This document shows positions 50,450-59,319 of a stretch of 64,000 nucleotides of DNA, piece by piece. Origin of the DNA: Clostridia bacterium (GTDB taxonomy: Bacteria; Bacillota; Clostridia; Oscillospirales; CAG-272); contig JAFUQU010000014.1 of assembly GCA_017472255.1 (NCBI GenBank), forward strand, positions 62,001 through 126,000, written 5' to 3'. Position numbers and translations under genes: made by a program. Positions within the stretch are counted from its first letter, which is position 1. Each line of letters opens with the position of its first letter. The notes under the pieces are model-generated. The model ran no database searches. It worked only from the letters and a program-made list of their open reading frames with translations, and had not been told where the DNA came from.

Positions 50450-50474
50450 AAAGGAGCTGCTGTGCGGCTCCTTT
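50450..50474. terminator. Hairpin between convergent rsmI and GH99-like genes
   Basis: AAAGGAGC (50450-50457) with GCTCCTTT (50467-50474). The flanking T runs are short on both strands. Confidence 0.6.
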
Positions 50475-50485
50475 CAGTTTGCAGC

Positions 50486-51580
50486 TTATTCGCCGAATAC
50501 GCGCTTGACGGCTTCCAGATAGCCGTAGCCGTAGAGGTCGTCAGGCTCCAGATAGCTGGTTTCCGTCCATTCGTTCCAGCTGTTGATGGTAACGAGCTTA
50601 TGCTGCTCGGGATGGCGGTCAAGGTAATCTTTGCACATCCGCAGCGCTTTCTCGAAGTTTTCAGGCGTGTTGTTGCGGCAGACGCGGTCGATGAAGTTGT
50701 AGAAGCGGGGATTATTGTCCCAGCCGATGGAGGCGTGGGGGAAATACAGGGTTCCGCTCTTCTCGATTCTGTCAAGCTCCTTCTTCGCGTCCTCCAGAAT
50801 CTCCAGATAGTCGCGGTTCATGTTGATGTAGTGCGCATACTGGTAGTGAGTGAGACTGTCGAAGCCTACATCGTCATGAACCGGCTTGGCAGTGGAATCC
50901 ACGCCGCTGACATTCTGGAAGCTGTTGCTTCGCGCGGTGAGCTGGAGATGCAGTCCCGGATAACCGGCCTTCACCGTCTCCTCGCGGAACCATTCCAGCG
51001 CGCGCCGGGTTTCCTCCACGCCGCCCAGACCTTGTACCAGCGTGGACAGCTCGTAGATCATGAACACCGGCTTGCCGTCGATTTTGTAGTAGGACGGATG
51101 ACCGAAATAGTTGTCGATGATGCGGTGAGCGATCCGCTCAAACTCGCTGCGGGGCTGGGTACCTTCCCAGATAACGGTGTTGCCGTAGGTGTCGGACAGC
51201 TCCTTGTTCCAGAGATGGTTGGCGTTGTGGTTTGCCCACATGATGTAGAACTTCACCAGATTGTTGTTGCGCGCCTTCAGATAACCGTTGTCCAGGCACT
51301 GCTCCAGGAAGGGACGGCGGTCGTACCAGTACCAGTCGTAGATGAAGACGTTGACGCCGTAGTCATGAGCGCACTGAATCTGCTGCTCCATCACATAAGG
51401 ATCGGCCTCGTTCACATAGCCCCAGAGCGGCTTGCGGTTCCAGTGATAGCCGTTCGCCTTCGGCTTGGAGTTCTTCACCGACTGCCATTCGCCCATGCCT
51501 TCCGGCCAGAACATTCTGGAGCGGGGTTCATCGCCTGTGTAGGACGGCCAGATGTATGCCGCCACATCATATTTCTGCAT
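50486..51580 (-). CDS. GH99-like (WbsX-type) glycan enzyme
   Basis: A 364-residue TIM-barrel protein of the glycoside hydrolase 99-like/WbsX group: KYDVAAYIWPSYTGDEPRSR at the start, VNVFIYDWYWYDRRPF in the centre, and INSWNEWTETSYLEPDDLYG at the end, the classical WNEW-E signature. These enzymes act on mannose- or rhamnose-containing glycans; no signal peptide is present. ATG at 51580 follows GGAGGAAAAATTT. A decayed copy of its 3' end lies at 34138. Own promoter at 51625. Confidence 0.9.
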   Translation of the reverse strand: MQKYDVAAYIWPSYTGDEPRSRMFWPEGMGEWQSVKNSKPKANGYHWNRKPLWGYVNEADPYVMEQQIQCAHDYGVNVFIYDWYWYDRRPFLEQCLDNGYLKARNNNLVKFYIMWANHNANHLWNKELSDTYGNTVIWEGTQPRSEFERIAHRIIDNYFGHPSYYKIDGKPVFMIYELSTLVQGLGGVEETRRALEWFREETVKAGYPGLHLQLTARSNSFQNVSGVDSTAKPVHDDVGFDSLTHYQYAHYINMNRDYLEILEDAKKELDRIEKSGTLYFPHASIGWDNNPRFYNFIDRVCRNNTPENFEKALRMCKDYLDRHPEQHKLVTINSWNEWTETSYLEPDDLYGYGYLEAVKRVFGE

Positions 51581-51624
51581 AAATTTTTCCTCCAATCTGC
51601 GCGCGGTCTGCCGCGCTTTTGGAC

Positions 51625-51653
51625 ATTATAGCATACTTGACCGGGATTTACAA
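51625..51653 (-). promoter_or_regulatory. Promoter of the GH99-like gene
   Basis: TTGTAA (51653-51648), 17-bp spacer, TATAAT (51630-51625). Confidence 0.82.
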
Positions 51654-51695
51654 CGTTTTTTTGGCATCGACGCTTTGTGATTTGACGAAATACGA

Positions 51696-51951
51696 TATAA
51701 TATTTTGCGGCATCGTCCCGTCAGTTGAAGAAATCGATAAATTTCAGACGGCGGCGGGGACGATTTGAATGCAATGTTACAAATTTAATAAATTTTCTCA
51801 AAACCCCTTGTATAAAAGCAAAAAATGAGGTAAAATATTTAAGGATGGTCATAGACGGCCGTTAAAATTTTAACGGGCGTATTTGCCATTGAGGGACAGG
51901 TTTCCCTTAAAACACGTCAAAAATTTTATTATATATTTGGAGGATACCACC
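51696..51951 (+). promoter_or_regulatory. gap upstream region with two promoter candidates and inverted repeats
   Basis: A -10 TATAAT at 51696-51701 has a weak -35. A second promoter, TTGTAT (51808-51813), 17-bp spacer, TAAAAT (51831-51836), is nearer the gene. Between them ATCGTCCC (51712-51719) pairs with GGGACGAT (51757-51764). Downstream is an 18-bp perfect palindrome CCGTTAAAATTTTAACGG (51859-51876). No open frame is present in these 250 bp. Confidence 0.7.
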
Positions 51952-52983
51952 ATGTCTGTAAAAGTTGCTATTAACGGCTTTGGCCGTATCGGTCGTCTGG
52001 CTTTCCGTCAGATGTTCGATGCTGAAGGCTACGAGGTTGTTGCCATCAACGACCTGACCAGCCCCGCTATGCTCGCTCACCTGCTCAAGTACGATACCGC
52101 TCAGGGTTCTTTCCTGGGTAAGATCGGCGAAAACAAGCACACCGTTTCCGCTACCGAGGATTCCATCATCGTTGACGGCAAGGAAATCAAGATCTACGCT
52201 GAGAAGAACGCAGCTGACTGCCCCTGGGGCAAGCTGGACGTTGACGTCGTTCTCGAGTGCACCGGCTTCTACACCTCTAAGGAGAAGTCCCAGGCTCACA
52301 TCGACGCCGGCGCGAAGAAGGTTGTTATCTCCGCTCCCGCAGGCAACGATCTGAAGACCATCGTTTACAGCGTAAACGAGAACACCCTGACCGCTGATGA
52401 CAAGATCATCTCCGCTGCATCCTGCACCACCAACTGCCTGGCTCCCATGGCTAAGACCCTGAACGACACCTATCCGATCGTTTCCGGTATCATGACCACC
52501 GTTCATGCTTACACCGGCGACCAGATGATTCTGGACGGCCCGCAGCGTAAGGGCGACCTCCGCCGCGCTCGCGCAGGTGCTGCCAACATCGTTCCTAACT
52601 CCACCGGCGCCGCTAAGGCAATCGGTCTGGTTATCCCCGAGCTGAACAAGAAGCTCATCGGCTCCGCTCAGCGCGTACCGGTAACTACCGGCTCCACCAC
52701 CATCCTCGTTGCTGTTGTTAAGGGCAAGGACGTTACCAAGGAGTCCATCAACGCTGCTATGAAGGCTGCTGCTTCCGCTTCCTTCGGTTACAACGAAGAA
52801 GAGATCGTTTCCTCCGACGTTGTCGGCATGAAGTACGGTTCTCTGTTCGATGCTACCCAGACCATGGTTACTAAGATCGACGACGACACCTATCAGGTTC
52901 AGGTTGTTTCTTGGTACGACAACGAGAACTCCTACACCAGCCAGATGGTTCGCACCATTAAGTATTTTGCAGAACTTGCATAA
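51952..52983 (+). CDS. gap: Glyceraldehyde-3-phosphate dehydrogenase
   Basis: Oxidises glyceraldehyde-3-phosphate with NAD and phosphate in glycolysis. The 343 residues begin with the NAD loop [16 protein letters not shown]; the catalytic cysteine is in [17 protein letters not shown], with the partner histidine in VHAYTGDQ, and [16 protein letters not shown] is the C-terminal signature. Codon choice is strongly biased to a few codons, typical of a highly expressed gene. GGAGGATACCACC precedes ATG at 51952. tpiA, at the left edge, is 51 kb away, so the glycolytic genes are dispersed. Confidence 0.98.
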   Translation: MSVKVAINGFGRIGRLAFRQMFDAEGYEVVAINDLTSPAMLAHLLKYDTAQGSFLGKIGENKHTVSATEDSIIVDGKEIKIYAEKNAADCPWGKLDVDVVLECTGFYTSKEKSQAHIDAGAKKVVISAPAGNDLKTIVYSVNENTLTADDKIISAASCTTNCLAPMAKTLNDTYPIVSGIMTTVHAYTGDQMILDGPQRKGDLRRARAGAANIVPNSTGAAKAIGLVIPELNKKLIGSAQRVPVTTGSTTILVAVVKGKDVTKESINAAMKAAASASFGYNEEEIVSSDVVGMKYGSLFDATQTMVTKIDDDTYQVQVVSWYDNENSYTSQMVRTIKYFAELA

Positions 52984-53012
52984 GTTCTGCGTGCTGAAGC
53001 TTGCATAAGCTT
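52969..53012 (+). repeat. Two tandem hairpins with identical GCAT loops at the gap stop codon
   Basis: GCAGAACTT (52969-52977) and AAGTTCTGC (52982-52990) form a 9-bp stem that contains the TAA; AAGCTT (52997-53002) and AAGCTT (53007-53012) form a second stem. Both loops are GCAT. They precede the terminator. Confidence 0.85.
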
Positions 53013-53027
53013 TTGCAAAACACATTT

Positions 53028-53056
53028 GAGGACACTGCTTCGGCAGTGTCCTCTTT
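53028..53056 (+). terminator. Terminator of gap
   Basis: GAGGACACTGC (53028-53038) with GCAGTGTCCTC (53043-53053), loop TTCG, then TTT. Confidence 0.88.
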
Positions 53057-53095
53057 GCTTGTGTAAATTTCTCCTGCTGTTTTTATCGAAAGGTG

Positions 53096-53124
53096 TTGAA
53101 ATGCGCCGGATTTTGTGATATAAT
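53096..53124 (+). promoter_or_regulatory. Promoter of the DUF1846 gene
   Basis: TTGAAA (53096-53101), 17-bp spacer, TATAAT (53119-53124). Confidence 0.88.
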
Positions 53125-53159
53125 AATTTAGTATTGTTTACAGACGGGGGATTCAAACT

Positions 53160-54647
53160 ATGACGAAAATCGGTTTCGACAACGACCAATATCTTGCCAC
53201 GCAGTCCAAGCATATCCGAGAAAGAATTGCGCAGTTCGGTGGCAAGCTCTATCTGGAATTCGGTGGCAAGCTGTTCGACGATTACCATGCGTCGCGGGTG
53301 CTTCCCGGCTTTAAGCCGGACAGCAAGCTGCAAATGCTGCTCCAGCTCAAGGATGACGCGGAAATCGTCATCGCCATCAACGCCGACGATATTGAGAAAA
53401 ACAAAGTGCGCGGCGATCTGGGCATCACCTATGATCTGGATGTGCTGCGCCTGATTGACGCTTTCGGCTCCATCGGGTTATATGTGGGCAGCGTGGTGCT
53501 CACCCGCTTCACCTCCCAGAGCAACGCCATGAAGTTCCAGAAGAAGCTGGAGAATCTGGGTATCCGGGTTTACCGCCATTATCCCATCGACGGCTATCCC
53601 TACAATGTGGAGGGCATTGTTAGCGACGAGGGCTACGGTCGGAACGATTACATCGAAACCACCCGCCGGCTGGTGATTGTCACCGCTCCCGGTCCGGGCA
53701 GCGGAAAGATGGCGACCTGCCTGTCCCAGCTTTATCACGAAAACAAGCGGGGCGTTAAAGCGGGCTACGCCAAGTTTGAAACCTTCCCGATCTGGAATCT
53801 GCCGCTGAAGCATCCGGTGAACATGGCTTATGAAGCCGCTACCGCCGATCTCAACGACATCAATATGATCGACCCCTTCCATCTTGAGGCATACGGTCAG
53901 ACCGCAGTCAACTACAACCGCGACGTGGAAATTTTCCCGGTGCTGGACGCCATGTTCAAGAAAATCTACGGCTCCTCGCCCTACAAATCCCCCACCGATA
54001 TGGGTGTGAACATGGCGGGCAACTGCATCATCGATGACGCGGCAGTATGCGAGGCGTCGAATCAGGAAATTATCCGCCGCTATTATACCGCCCTCTGCGA
54101 TCAGAAGGAGAACATGACCACCAGCGATACGGTGCATAAGCTGGATCTGCTGATGAAGCAGGCAAATCTGTCCCCGGCCGATCGTCCCGTAGTGGCCGCC
54201 GCCAATGCCAAGGCCGAGGAAAGCGAAGGTCCTGCCGCCGCTATGCAGCTTCCCGACGGTACGATTGTCACGGGAAAGACCTCGTCTCTGCTGGGCGCGT
54301 CGGCTGCGCTGCTGCTCAACGCGCTGAAGAAGCTGGCGGGCATTGGCGAGGATATCCAGCTGATTCCGCCGTCGATCATCAAGCCGGTGCAGCATCTCAA
54401 GGTTGACCACCTGCGCAACCAGAATCCCCGCCTGCACACCGATGAAGTGCTGATTGTGCTGGCGATCTGCGCGGTGACTTCCAGAGAAGCAGCGGCTGCG
54501 CTGGAGCAGCTGGACAGGCTGAACGGCTGCGAGGTACACTCCACAGTCATCCTCTCGCAGATTGACACGAAGACGTTCAAAAAGCTGGGCGTGAATCTCA
54601 CCTGCGAACCCCGGTATCAGGTGAACAAGCTCTATCACGGAAAATAA
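53160..54647 (+). CDS. DUF1846 family protein
   Basis: A 495-residue cytoplasmic protein of the DUF1846 family, common in Clostridia and streptococci. It begins MTKIGFDNDQYLATQSKHIR; VIVTAPGPGSGKMATCLSQL near residue 175 is a P-loop-like nucleotide-binding segment, and TDMGVNMAGNCIIDD is conserved. Structural work on the family suggests a nucleotide-binding fold; the reaction is unknown. GGGGG lies 9 bases before ATG. It is a single-gene transcript between the promoter at 53096 and the terminator at 54655. Confidence 0.9.
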   Translation: MTKIGFDNDQYLATQSKHIRERIAQFGGKLYLEFGGKLFDDYHASRVLPGFKPDSKLQMLLQLKDDAEIVIAINADDIEKNKVRGDLGITYDLDVLRLIDAFGSIGLYVGSVVLTRFTSQSNAMKFQKKLENLGIRVYRHYPIDGYPYNVEGIVSDEGYGRNDYIETTRRLVIVTAPGPGSGKMATCLSQLYHENKRGVKAGYAKFETFPIWNLPLKHPVNMAYEAATADLNDINMIDPFHLEAYGQTAVNYNRDVEIFPVLDAMFKKIYGSSPYKSPTDMGVNMAGNCIIDDAAVCEASNQEIIRRYYTALCDQKENMTTSDTVHKLDLLMKQANLSPADRPVVAAANAKAEESEGPAAAMQLPDGTIVTGKTSSLLGASAALLLNALKKLAGIGEDIQLIPPSIIKPVQHLKVDHLRNQNPRLHTDEVLIVLAICAVTSREAAAALEQLDRLNGCEVHSTVILSQIDTKTFKKLGVNLTCEPRYQVNKLYHGK

Positions 54648-54654
54648 GAAGATG

Positions 54655-54690
54655 CAGTGGAAAGCGATGGTGCTTTCCACTGTGTTTCTT
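54655..54690 (+). terminator. Terminator of the DUF1846 gene
   Basis: CAGTGGAAAGC (54655-54665) with GCTTTCCACTG (54672-54682), then TGTTTCTTTTA. Confidence 0.85.
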
Positions 54691-54714
54691 TTACTGGATA
54701 TCGTTCAACGGAAT

Positions 54715-54751
54715 ATTAAAAACAGCCCGCCGCGTTCACGCGGCGGGCTGT
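54715..54751 (-). terminator. Terminator of the secreted-protein gene
   Basis: ACAGCCCGCCGCG (54722-54734) with CGCGGCGGGCTGT (54739-54751), a perfect 13-bp stem, followed on the minus strand by TTTTTAAT. Confidence 0.92.
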
Positions 54752-54782
54752 CAGATGAAAAAGCTTGTTGTTTCAGTAGTAA

Positions 54783-55646
54783 TTATTTGCGCTTCTTGCT
54801 GATGACCAGAACGGCGCCGGAAGCAATAGATGCCAGTGCCAGCAGAGCGATCGGGTCAGCGGTCGAGGGAGCGGTGGTTTCGACAACAGGCGCAGGCTTT
54901 GCGGCGAGGGTCAGCGTAATACCGTGATCCTGGGGGCTGTGGTCATACTTTGTATTCTCGTCGGTGAGAGTGGTGCCGAAGGCGTTGGAAAGAGAACCGG
55001 CTATGTCGTAGTCCAGATAGCAGACCATTACGTTGATCTTTGTGTCAGCCGCAACGGTTACATCCTTACCGGACTTCAGCTTGCAGTCTTCCTTGAGCAT
55101 AGCGAGGGGGAGCGCAGCCTCAAATGTCCAGCCGTCAGCAGTTTTTGCGGTTTTCATGATCAGACCGTTCTCGCCGTCCTTGACCACGGCGTTGTTCTTC
55201 GATTCCTGACGCTGAACGATGGCGTCCTTTTCATAGCAGCCGAAGGAATAGAAGATTGCCCGGCTTTCGGTGGTGGCTTTGAAGGTCTGACCCAGGTCGA
55301 TGGAGAGCTGGATAGCATCCCGGTTGTATGAGCCTGCGGAGCTGTATGTTACTGCCGAATCCTTGATGGTACCGCTGATATAGAGGTTGGTTTCATCCCA
55401 CAGCGTGGAGAAAGTGGCCTTGTAATCGGCGGGAACCGAACCCTTCCATGCCTTGGCGGTGGTACTGTCTACCGTGAAGGACTTGGCATCCTTCCATTCG
55501 TCGGCGGTGATTGTGCCGTCAACGGTAGGCGTACCGTATGCGGTTGTGACATCGCCGACTGCTTTCATTGCGCTGGTCGGGAATGCGAGCGCTGCACCGA
55601 GGGTCAGTGCGCAGAGTGCGAGGGAGAGCTTGCGGGTGTTTTTCAT
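54783..55646 (-). CDS. Secreted, membrane-anchored CBM9/DOMON-like protein
   Basis: A 287-residue exported protein. The signal peptide (residues 1-26, MKNTRKLSLALCALTLGAAL) is followed by a beta-sandwich like family 9 carbohydrate-binding/DOMON domains (VDGTITADEWKDAKSF, TLWDETNLYISGTIKD, GWTFEAALPLAMLK). A short TTAPSTAD linker leads to a C-terminal hydrophobic helix and KKRK tail, a wall/membrane anchor; no clear LPXTG motif is seen. It probably displays a glycan-binding domain at the surface. AAAGGAAG precedes ATG. It is divergent from the AraC gene. Confidence 0.85.
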   Translation of the reverse strand: MKNTRKLSLALCALTLGAALAFPTSAMKAVGDVTTAYGTPTVDGTITADEWKDAKSFTVDSTTAKAWKGSVPADYKATFSTLWDETNLYISGTIKDSAVTYSSAGSYNRDAIQLSIDLGQTFKATTESRAIFYSFGCYEKDAIVQRQESKNNAVVKDGENGLIMKTAKTADGWTFEAALPLAMLKEDCKLKSGKDVTVAADTKINVMVCYLDYDIAGSLSNAFGTTLTDENTKYDHSPQDHGITLTLAAKPAPVVETTAPSTADPIALLALASIASGAVLVISKKRK

Positions 55647-55702
55647 AGTGGGTACTTCCTTTCTGATTTGGTACTAATATGATAACATTTTTATGATGCC
55701 AA

Positions 55703-55740
55703 TTCTTTAGATTTCTTGATTATTTTCTTTAGATTCTTGA
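55703..55740. promoter_or_regulatory. Direct repeats, probable AraC-family binding sites
   Basis: TTCTTTAGATTTCTTGA (55703-55719) and TTCTTTAGATTCTTGA (55725-55740) start 22 bp apart, two helical turns, and the second runs into the -35 box of the araC promoter. Confidence 0.78.
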
Positions 55741-55765
55741 CATTTACATAATTATACGATATAAT
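55737..55765 (+). promoter_or_regulatory. Promoter of the AraC-family gene
   Basis: TTGACA (55737-55742), 17-bp spacer, TATAAT (55760-55765). Confidence 0.9.
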
Positions 55766-55808
55766 AAAACAGGAATAACATATAAATATCTCAGAATCGG
55801 TGATATGA

Positions 55809-56666
55809 ATGCAACAATTAATCACAAATAAAGTCAGCTTTCTTCACGGGATGAATATTGAATTCAACCATCTGATCGACGTGTACAGTGATATGCATAG
55901 AGGAAAAAATCATTCTCACCCGAATTATGAGCTGTTTTTCTTCATCAGCGGCGACTGTACTTATTTCGCCGGGAACAGCTGTTACCGTATGTCCTACGGC
56001 GATGTGGTGATTACCAAGCCGGGTGAGCTTCATATGATGGACATTGAGAGCGGCTGCAAATCAGAACATTATCTCCTTTATATTGATCCGCAATCTTTTA
56101 ATGCATTGTCGGAAGACGCACAAAACCCACTGGCTTTCATGGGAAACCGCCCGATTGGTACGGATAACATCGTTAAACTTACGCCTGATCAGATTGAGGA
56201 AGTTCTGCGCTGCTTCCGCGCGCTTGAAGAAAAATCTGTGGACAGCGATTTCAACGGTTCACTGGATGTCTTTACCAACGTAATGTGCATCCTGAACATT
56301 CTGAATCAGGCGTTCCTCAACCGGGAAGTAAGCGTGGAGCAGATTGCCCTCCATCCCACCTGTCGGCTTCTGCTGGAATATGTGAACGCCAATTTCCAGA
56401 CGATTCACGGGTTGGAGGATGTGGCGGAGGCTATGAAGATGTCCGCGCCCTATCTGTCAAGGCTGTTCAAGCAGCAGACCGGCATCAGTCTGATGAAATA
56501 TATTCGTCAGAAAAAGCTGGCAATGGCTAAGCGTCTGCTTTGCGAGGGCAGCAGCGTCACGGATGCCTGTTACGCGGCGGGGTTTGACAATTACACGCAC
56601 TTTATCACGCTGTTCCGCAAGGAGGTGGGCGTCTCCCCGCGGGAGTTCCGCAATCAGGTAAAATAA
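55809..56666 (+). CDS. AraC-family transcriptional regulator
   Basis: A 285-residue regulator. The N-terminal cupin domain (HSHPNYELFFFISGDCTYFA, MSYGDVVITKPGELHMM) would bind a sugar or small effector; the C-terminal 100 residues hold two helix-turn-helix units (LEDVAEAMKMSAPYLSRLFK, VTDACYAAGFDNYTHFITLF) and the KYIRQKKLAMAKRLL connecting helix. It is divergent from the surface-protein gene and probably regulates it through the direct repeats at 55703. GGTGAT lies just before ATG. Confidence 0.92.
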   Translation: MQQLITNKVSFLHGMNIEFNHLIDVYSDMHRGKNHSHPNYELFFFISGDCTYFAGNSCYRMSYGDVVITKPGELHMMDIESGCKSEHYLLYIDPQSFNALSEDAQNPLAFMGNRPIGTDNIVKLTPDQIEEVLRCFRALEEKSVDSDFNGSLDVFTNVMCILNILNQAFLNREVSVEQIALHPTCRLLLEYVNANFQTIHGLEDVAEAMKMSAPYLSRLFKQQTGISLMKYIRQKKLAMAKRLLCEGSSVTDACYAAGFDNYTHFITLFRKEVGVSPREFRNQVK

Positions 56667-56698
56667 TTGTCCGGGATGTAAAAAGTAATGCCGGCATC

Positions 56699-56727
56699 TT
56701 GCATTAGCCGGCAGAATATGATATAAT
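56699..56727 (+). promoter_or_regulatory. Promoter of the ydjI-ydjG-ydjH operon
   Basis: TTGCAT (56699-56704), 17-bp spacer, TATAAT (56722-56727); ATGCCGGCAT palindrome at 56688-56697 lies just upstream. Confidence 0.85.
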
Positions 56728-56781
56728 AAATGCAAATCAGGCGCGGGATACCGTGTGCAGTATGGAAAAGGAGATTGAAAC

Positions 56782-58191
56782 ATGGGACTTATCAAAGCAG
56801 GACTGGGCGCTCTTGGCGGCGTGCTGGCAGATCAGTGGAAGGAATTCTTCTACTGCGATTCGATTGACAAGGACACCCTTGTGGTAAAGGGTCAGAAAAG
56901 AGTGAGCGGACGTTCGTCCAACACCAAGGGCAGCGACAACATCATTACCAGCGGCTCGGGCATTGCCGTGGCTGACGGACAGTGCATGATGATTGTCGAT
57001 CAGGGCAAGGTGGTGGAAGTCTGCGCCGAGCCGGGCGAGTTTACATATGACGCTTCCACCGAGCCGTCCATCTTTTCAGGCAGTCTGGGCGAGAGCATTA
57101 TCGAAACCTTCAAGTCTATCGGCAAGCGCTTCACCTACGGCGGCGACACCGGCAAGGATCAGCGCGTCTACTACTTCAATACCAAGGAGATCATTGACAA
57201 TAAGTTCGGCACCGCGACACCCATCCCCTTCCGCGTGGTGGACAGCCGCATCGGTTTGGATATCGACGTATCGGTGCGCTGCAACGGCGTCTACTCCTTC
57301 CGTATCGTGAACCCGCTGCTTTTCTATACCAACGTCTGCGGCAACGTGAGCGGCGATTATGGCGTGTCTGAAATCGCGGGTCAGCTGAAAACCGAGTTTG
57401 TCAGCGCGCTCCAGCCTTCCTTCGGCAAGCTGTCGGCTATGGAGCTGCGTCCCAGCGCACTGCCTGGTCACGTGGATGAACTGCGTGAAGCGGTGAACGA
57501 AGCCCTCGATAAATCCTGGGGTGAGCTGCGCGGTCTGGAGGTCGTCAGCATCGCGCTCAACCCGATCACCCTGTCCGAGGAGGACGAGAAGCTGATCAAG
57601 ACTGCCCAGCAGACAGCTATCTACCGCGATCCTTCCATGGCGGCGGCAACGCTGGTTGGCGCACAGGCTGAGGCGATGAAGACCGCAGCCGCCAATGAAA
57701 ACGGCGCGATGATGGGCTTTATGGGCATGAATATGGCGCAGAACGCAGGCGGCGTGAACGTGCAGAATCTATTCAATATGGCCGCTCAGCAGCAGGCGGC
57801 TGCTCCCGCAGCGCCCAGTGGTGCAGCACCTTCCGGTGCATGGAAGTGCTCCTGCGGCGCTTCGGCGACGGGAAAATTCTGCCCGGAATGCGGTGCGAAG
57901 AAGCCCGAGCAAAAGACGGCTGGCGAGTGGGTTTGCAAGTGCGGCGCAAAGAATACCGGCAAATTCTGTTCGGAATGCGGTTCGCCCAAGCCTGCTGACG
58001 CAGAGGGCTGGACCTGTTCCTGCGGCAAGCTGAACAAGGGCAAGTTCTGCTCGGAGTGCGGCGCGAAGAAGCCTGCGGCGGCGAAGCTCTATCGCTGCGA
58101 CAAATGCGGCTGGGAGCCTGCCGATCCGTCCAACCCTCCTAAATTCTGCCCCGAGTGCGGCGACCTTTTCGATGACAGAGACGCGAAATAA
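56782..58191 (+). CDS. ydjI: YdjI-like SPFH protein with C-terminal zinc ribbons
   Basis: A 469-residue protein of the YdjI/virion-core-like SPFH group (residues 1-300; DQWKEFFYCDSIDKDTLVV, IPFRVVDSRIGLDIDVSVRC). In Bacillus YdjI is recruited to membranes by YdjG and YdjH with PspA. After a glutamine/alanine-rich linker (residues 335-350) come four CxC...CxxC zinc ribbons (WKCSCGASATGKFCPECGAK and three more), more than in the Bacillus protein. AAAAGGAG lies before ATG. It is first in a three-gene operon. Confidence 0.88.
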   Translation: MGLIKAGLGALGGVLADQWKEFFYCDSIDKDTLVVKGQKRVSGRSSNTKGSDNIITSGSGIAVADGQCMMIVDQGKVVEVCAEPGEFTYDASTEPSIFSGSLGESIIETFKSIGKRFTYGGDTGKDQRVYYFNTKEIIDNKFGTATPIPFRVVDSRIGLDIDVSVRCNGVYSFRIVNPLLFYTNVCGNVSGDYGVSEIAGQLKTEFVSALQPSFGKLSAMELRPSALPGHVDELREAVNEALDKSWGELRGLEVVSIALNPITLSEEDEKLIKTAQQTAIYRDPSMAAATLVGAQAEAMKTAAANENGAMMGFMGMNMAQNAGGVNVQNLFNMAAQQQAAAPAAPSGAAPSGAWKCSCGASATGKFCPECGAKKPEQKTAGEWVCKCGAKNTGKFCSECGSPKPADAEGWTCSCGKLNKGKFCSECGAKKPAAAKLYRCDKCGWEPADPSNPPKFCPECGDLFDDRDAK

Positions 58192-58220
58192 TCGTCCCGC
58201 AGAAAGGATAAATCAGCCAA

Positions 58221-59309
58221 ATGGCAACTTTGCTTGCGTATAAATGCCCATGCTGCAACGGTAAAATCGAATTCGACAGTGAATCCCAGCGGATGAAGTG
58301 CCCCTTTTGCGACACCGAGTTCGACGTGGAGACGCTGAAGCATTACGATGAGGATCTGAAAACCGACAGTCAGGATGATCTTCGCTGGGAAAAGGAAGCG
58401 GGAAGCGGCTGGCAGGACGGTGAGGCCGATGGGCTGAACGTCTATGTCTGCAATTCCTGCGGCGGTGAGATTGTGGCCGACGATACCACAGCCGCCACCC
58501 ATTGCCCTTTCTGCGGAAATCCGGTGGTGATGACCGGCAAGCTGTCCGGCGCCCTGCGTCCCGATTATGTGATACCCTTCAAGCTGGACAAGAAGGCGGC
58601 CAAGGATGCGCTGAAGCGGCATTTCTCGGGCAAAAAGCTCCTTCCGAAGGTTTTTGCCGATGAAAACCATATTGACGAGATCAAGGGTGTCTACGTGCCC
58701 TTCTGGCTCTTTGATGCCACGGCGAACGCCAATGTCCGCTTCAAATGCACCCGTGTGCGCAGATGGAGCGACAGCCGCTATCATTATACCGAGACCAACC
58801 ATTTTTCGGCGGTGCGCGCGGGCAGTCTGTCCTTCGCGCACGTACCGGTGGACGGTTCCACGAAGATGGCGGACGATCTGATGGAATCTATCGAGCCGTA
58901 TGATTTTTCGGAGGCGGTGGATTTTCAGACGGCGTATCTGTCCGGCTATTTCGCCGATAAATACGATGTTACCGCCGAGGACAGCGTATCCCGCGCCAAC
59001 GCCCGCATCAAGCGGAGTACCGAGGAGGCTCTGTCCGATACGGTTCGGGGCTACACGACGGTGCTGCTGGAAAGCAGCAGTATGTCCCTGTCAGAGAGCA
59101 GCGCGAAGTATGCGCTTTATCCGGTGTGGCTGCTGGCTACAAGCTGGCGGGATCAGAACTATCTGTTCGCGATGAACGGACAGACTGGAAAAATGGTCGG
59201 TGACCTTCCTATGGACAAGAGCGCGTTCTGGCGGTATTTCTTCCAGACGCTGGTCATTGCGGGCGGTGTTACGCTGGGACTGCTGTCCCTGCTGCACTTT
59301 GTTGTGTGA
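58221..59309 (+). CDS. ydjG: YdjG-like zinc-ribbon membrane protein
   Basis: A 362-residue protein with two zinc ribbons (YKCPCCNGKIEFDSESQRMK with CPFCDTEF, and VCNSCGGEI with CPFCGNP) in residues 1-105, a central domain (VYVPFWLFDATANANVRFKC, YALYPVWLLATSWRDQNYLF) and one C-terminal membrane helix (FFQTLVIAGGVTLGLLSLLH). This layout matches YdjG, which in Bacillus anchors YdjI at the membrane. It lies 29 bp after ydjI with AGAAAGGA upstream. Confidence 0.88.
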   Translation: MATLLAYKCPCCNGKIEFDSESQRMKCPFCDTEFDVETLKHYDEDLKTDSQDDLRWEKEAGSGWQDGEADGLNVYVCNSCGGEIVADDTTAATHCPFCGNPVVMTGKLSGALRPDYVIPFKLDKKAAKDALKRHFSGKKLLPKVFADENHIDEIKGVYVPFWLFDATANANVRFKCTRVRRWSDSRYHYTETNHFSAVRAGSLSFAHVPVDGSTKMADDLMESIEPYDFSEAVDFQTAYLSGYFADKYDVTAEDSVSRANARIKRSTEEALSDTVRGYTTVLLESSSMSLSESSAKYALYPVWLLATSWRDQNYLFAMNGQTGKMVGDLPMDKSAFWRYFFQTLVIAGGVTLGLLSLLHFVV

Positions 59310-59319
59310 GGTGGCGGCG

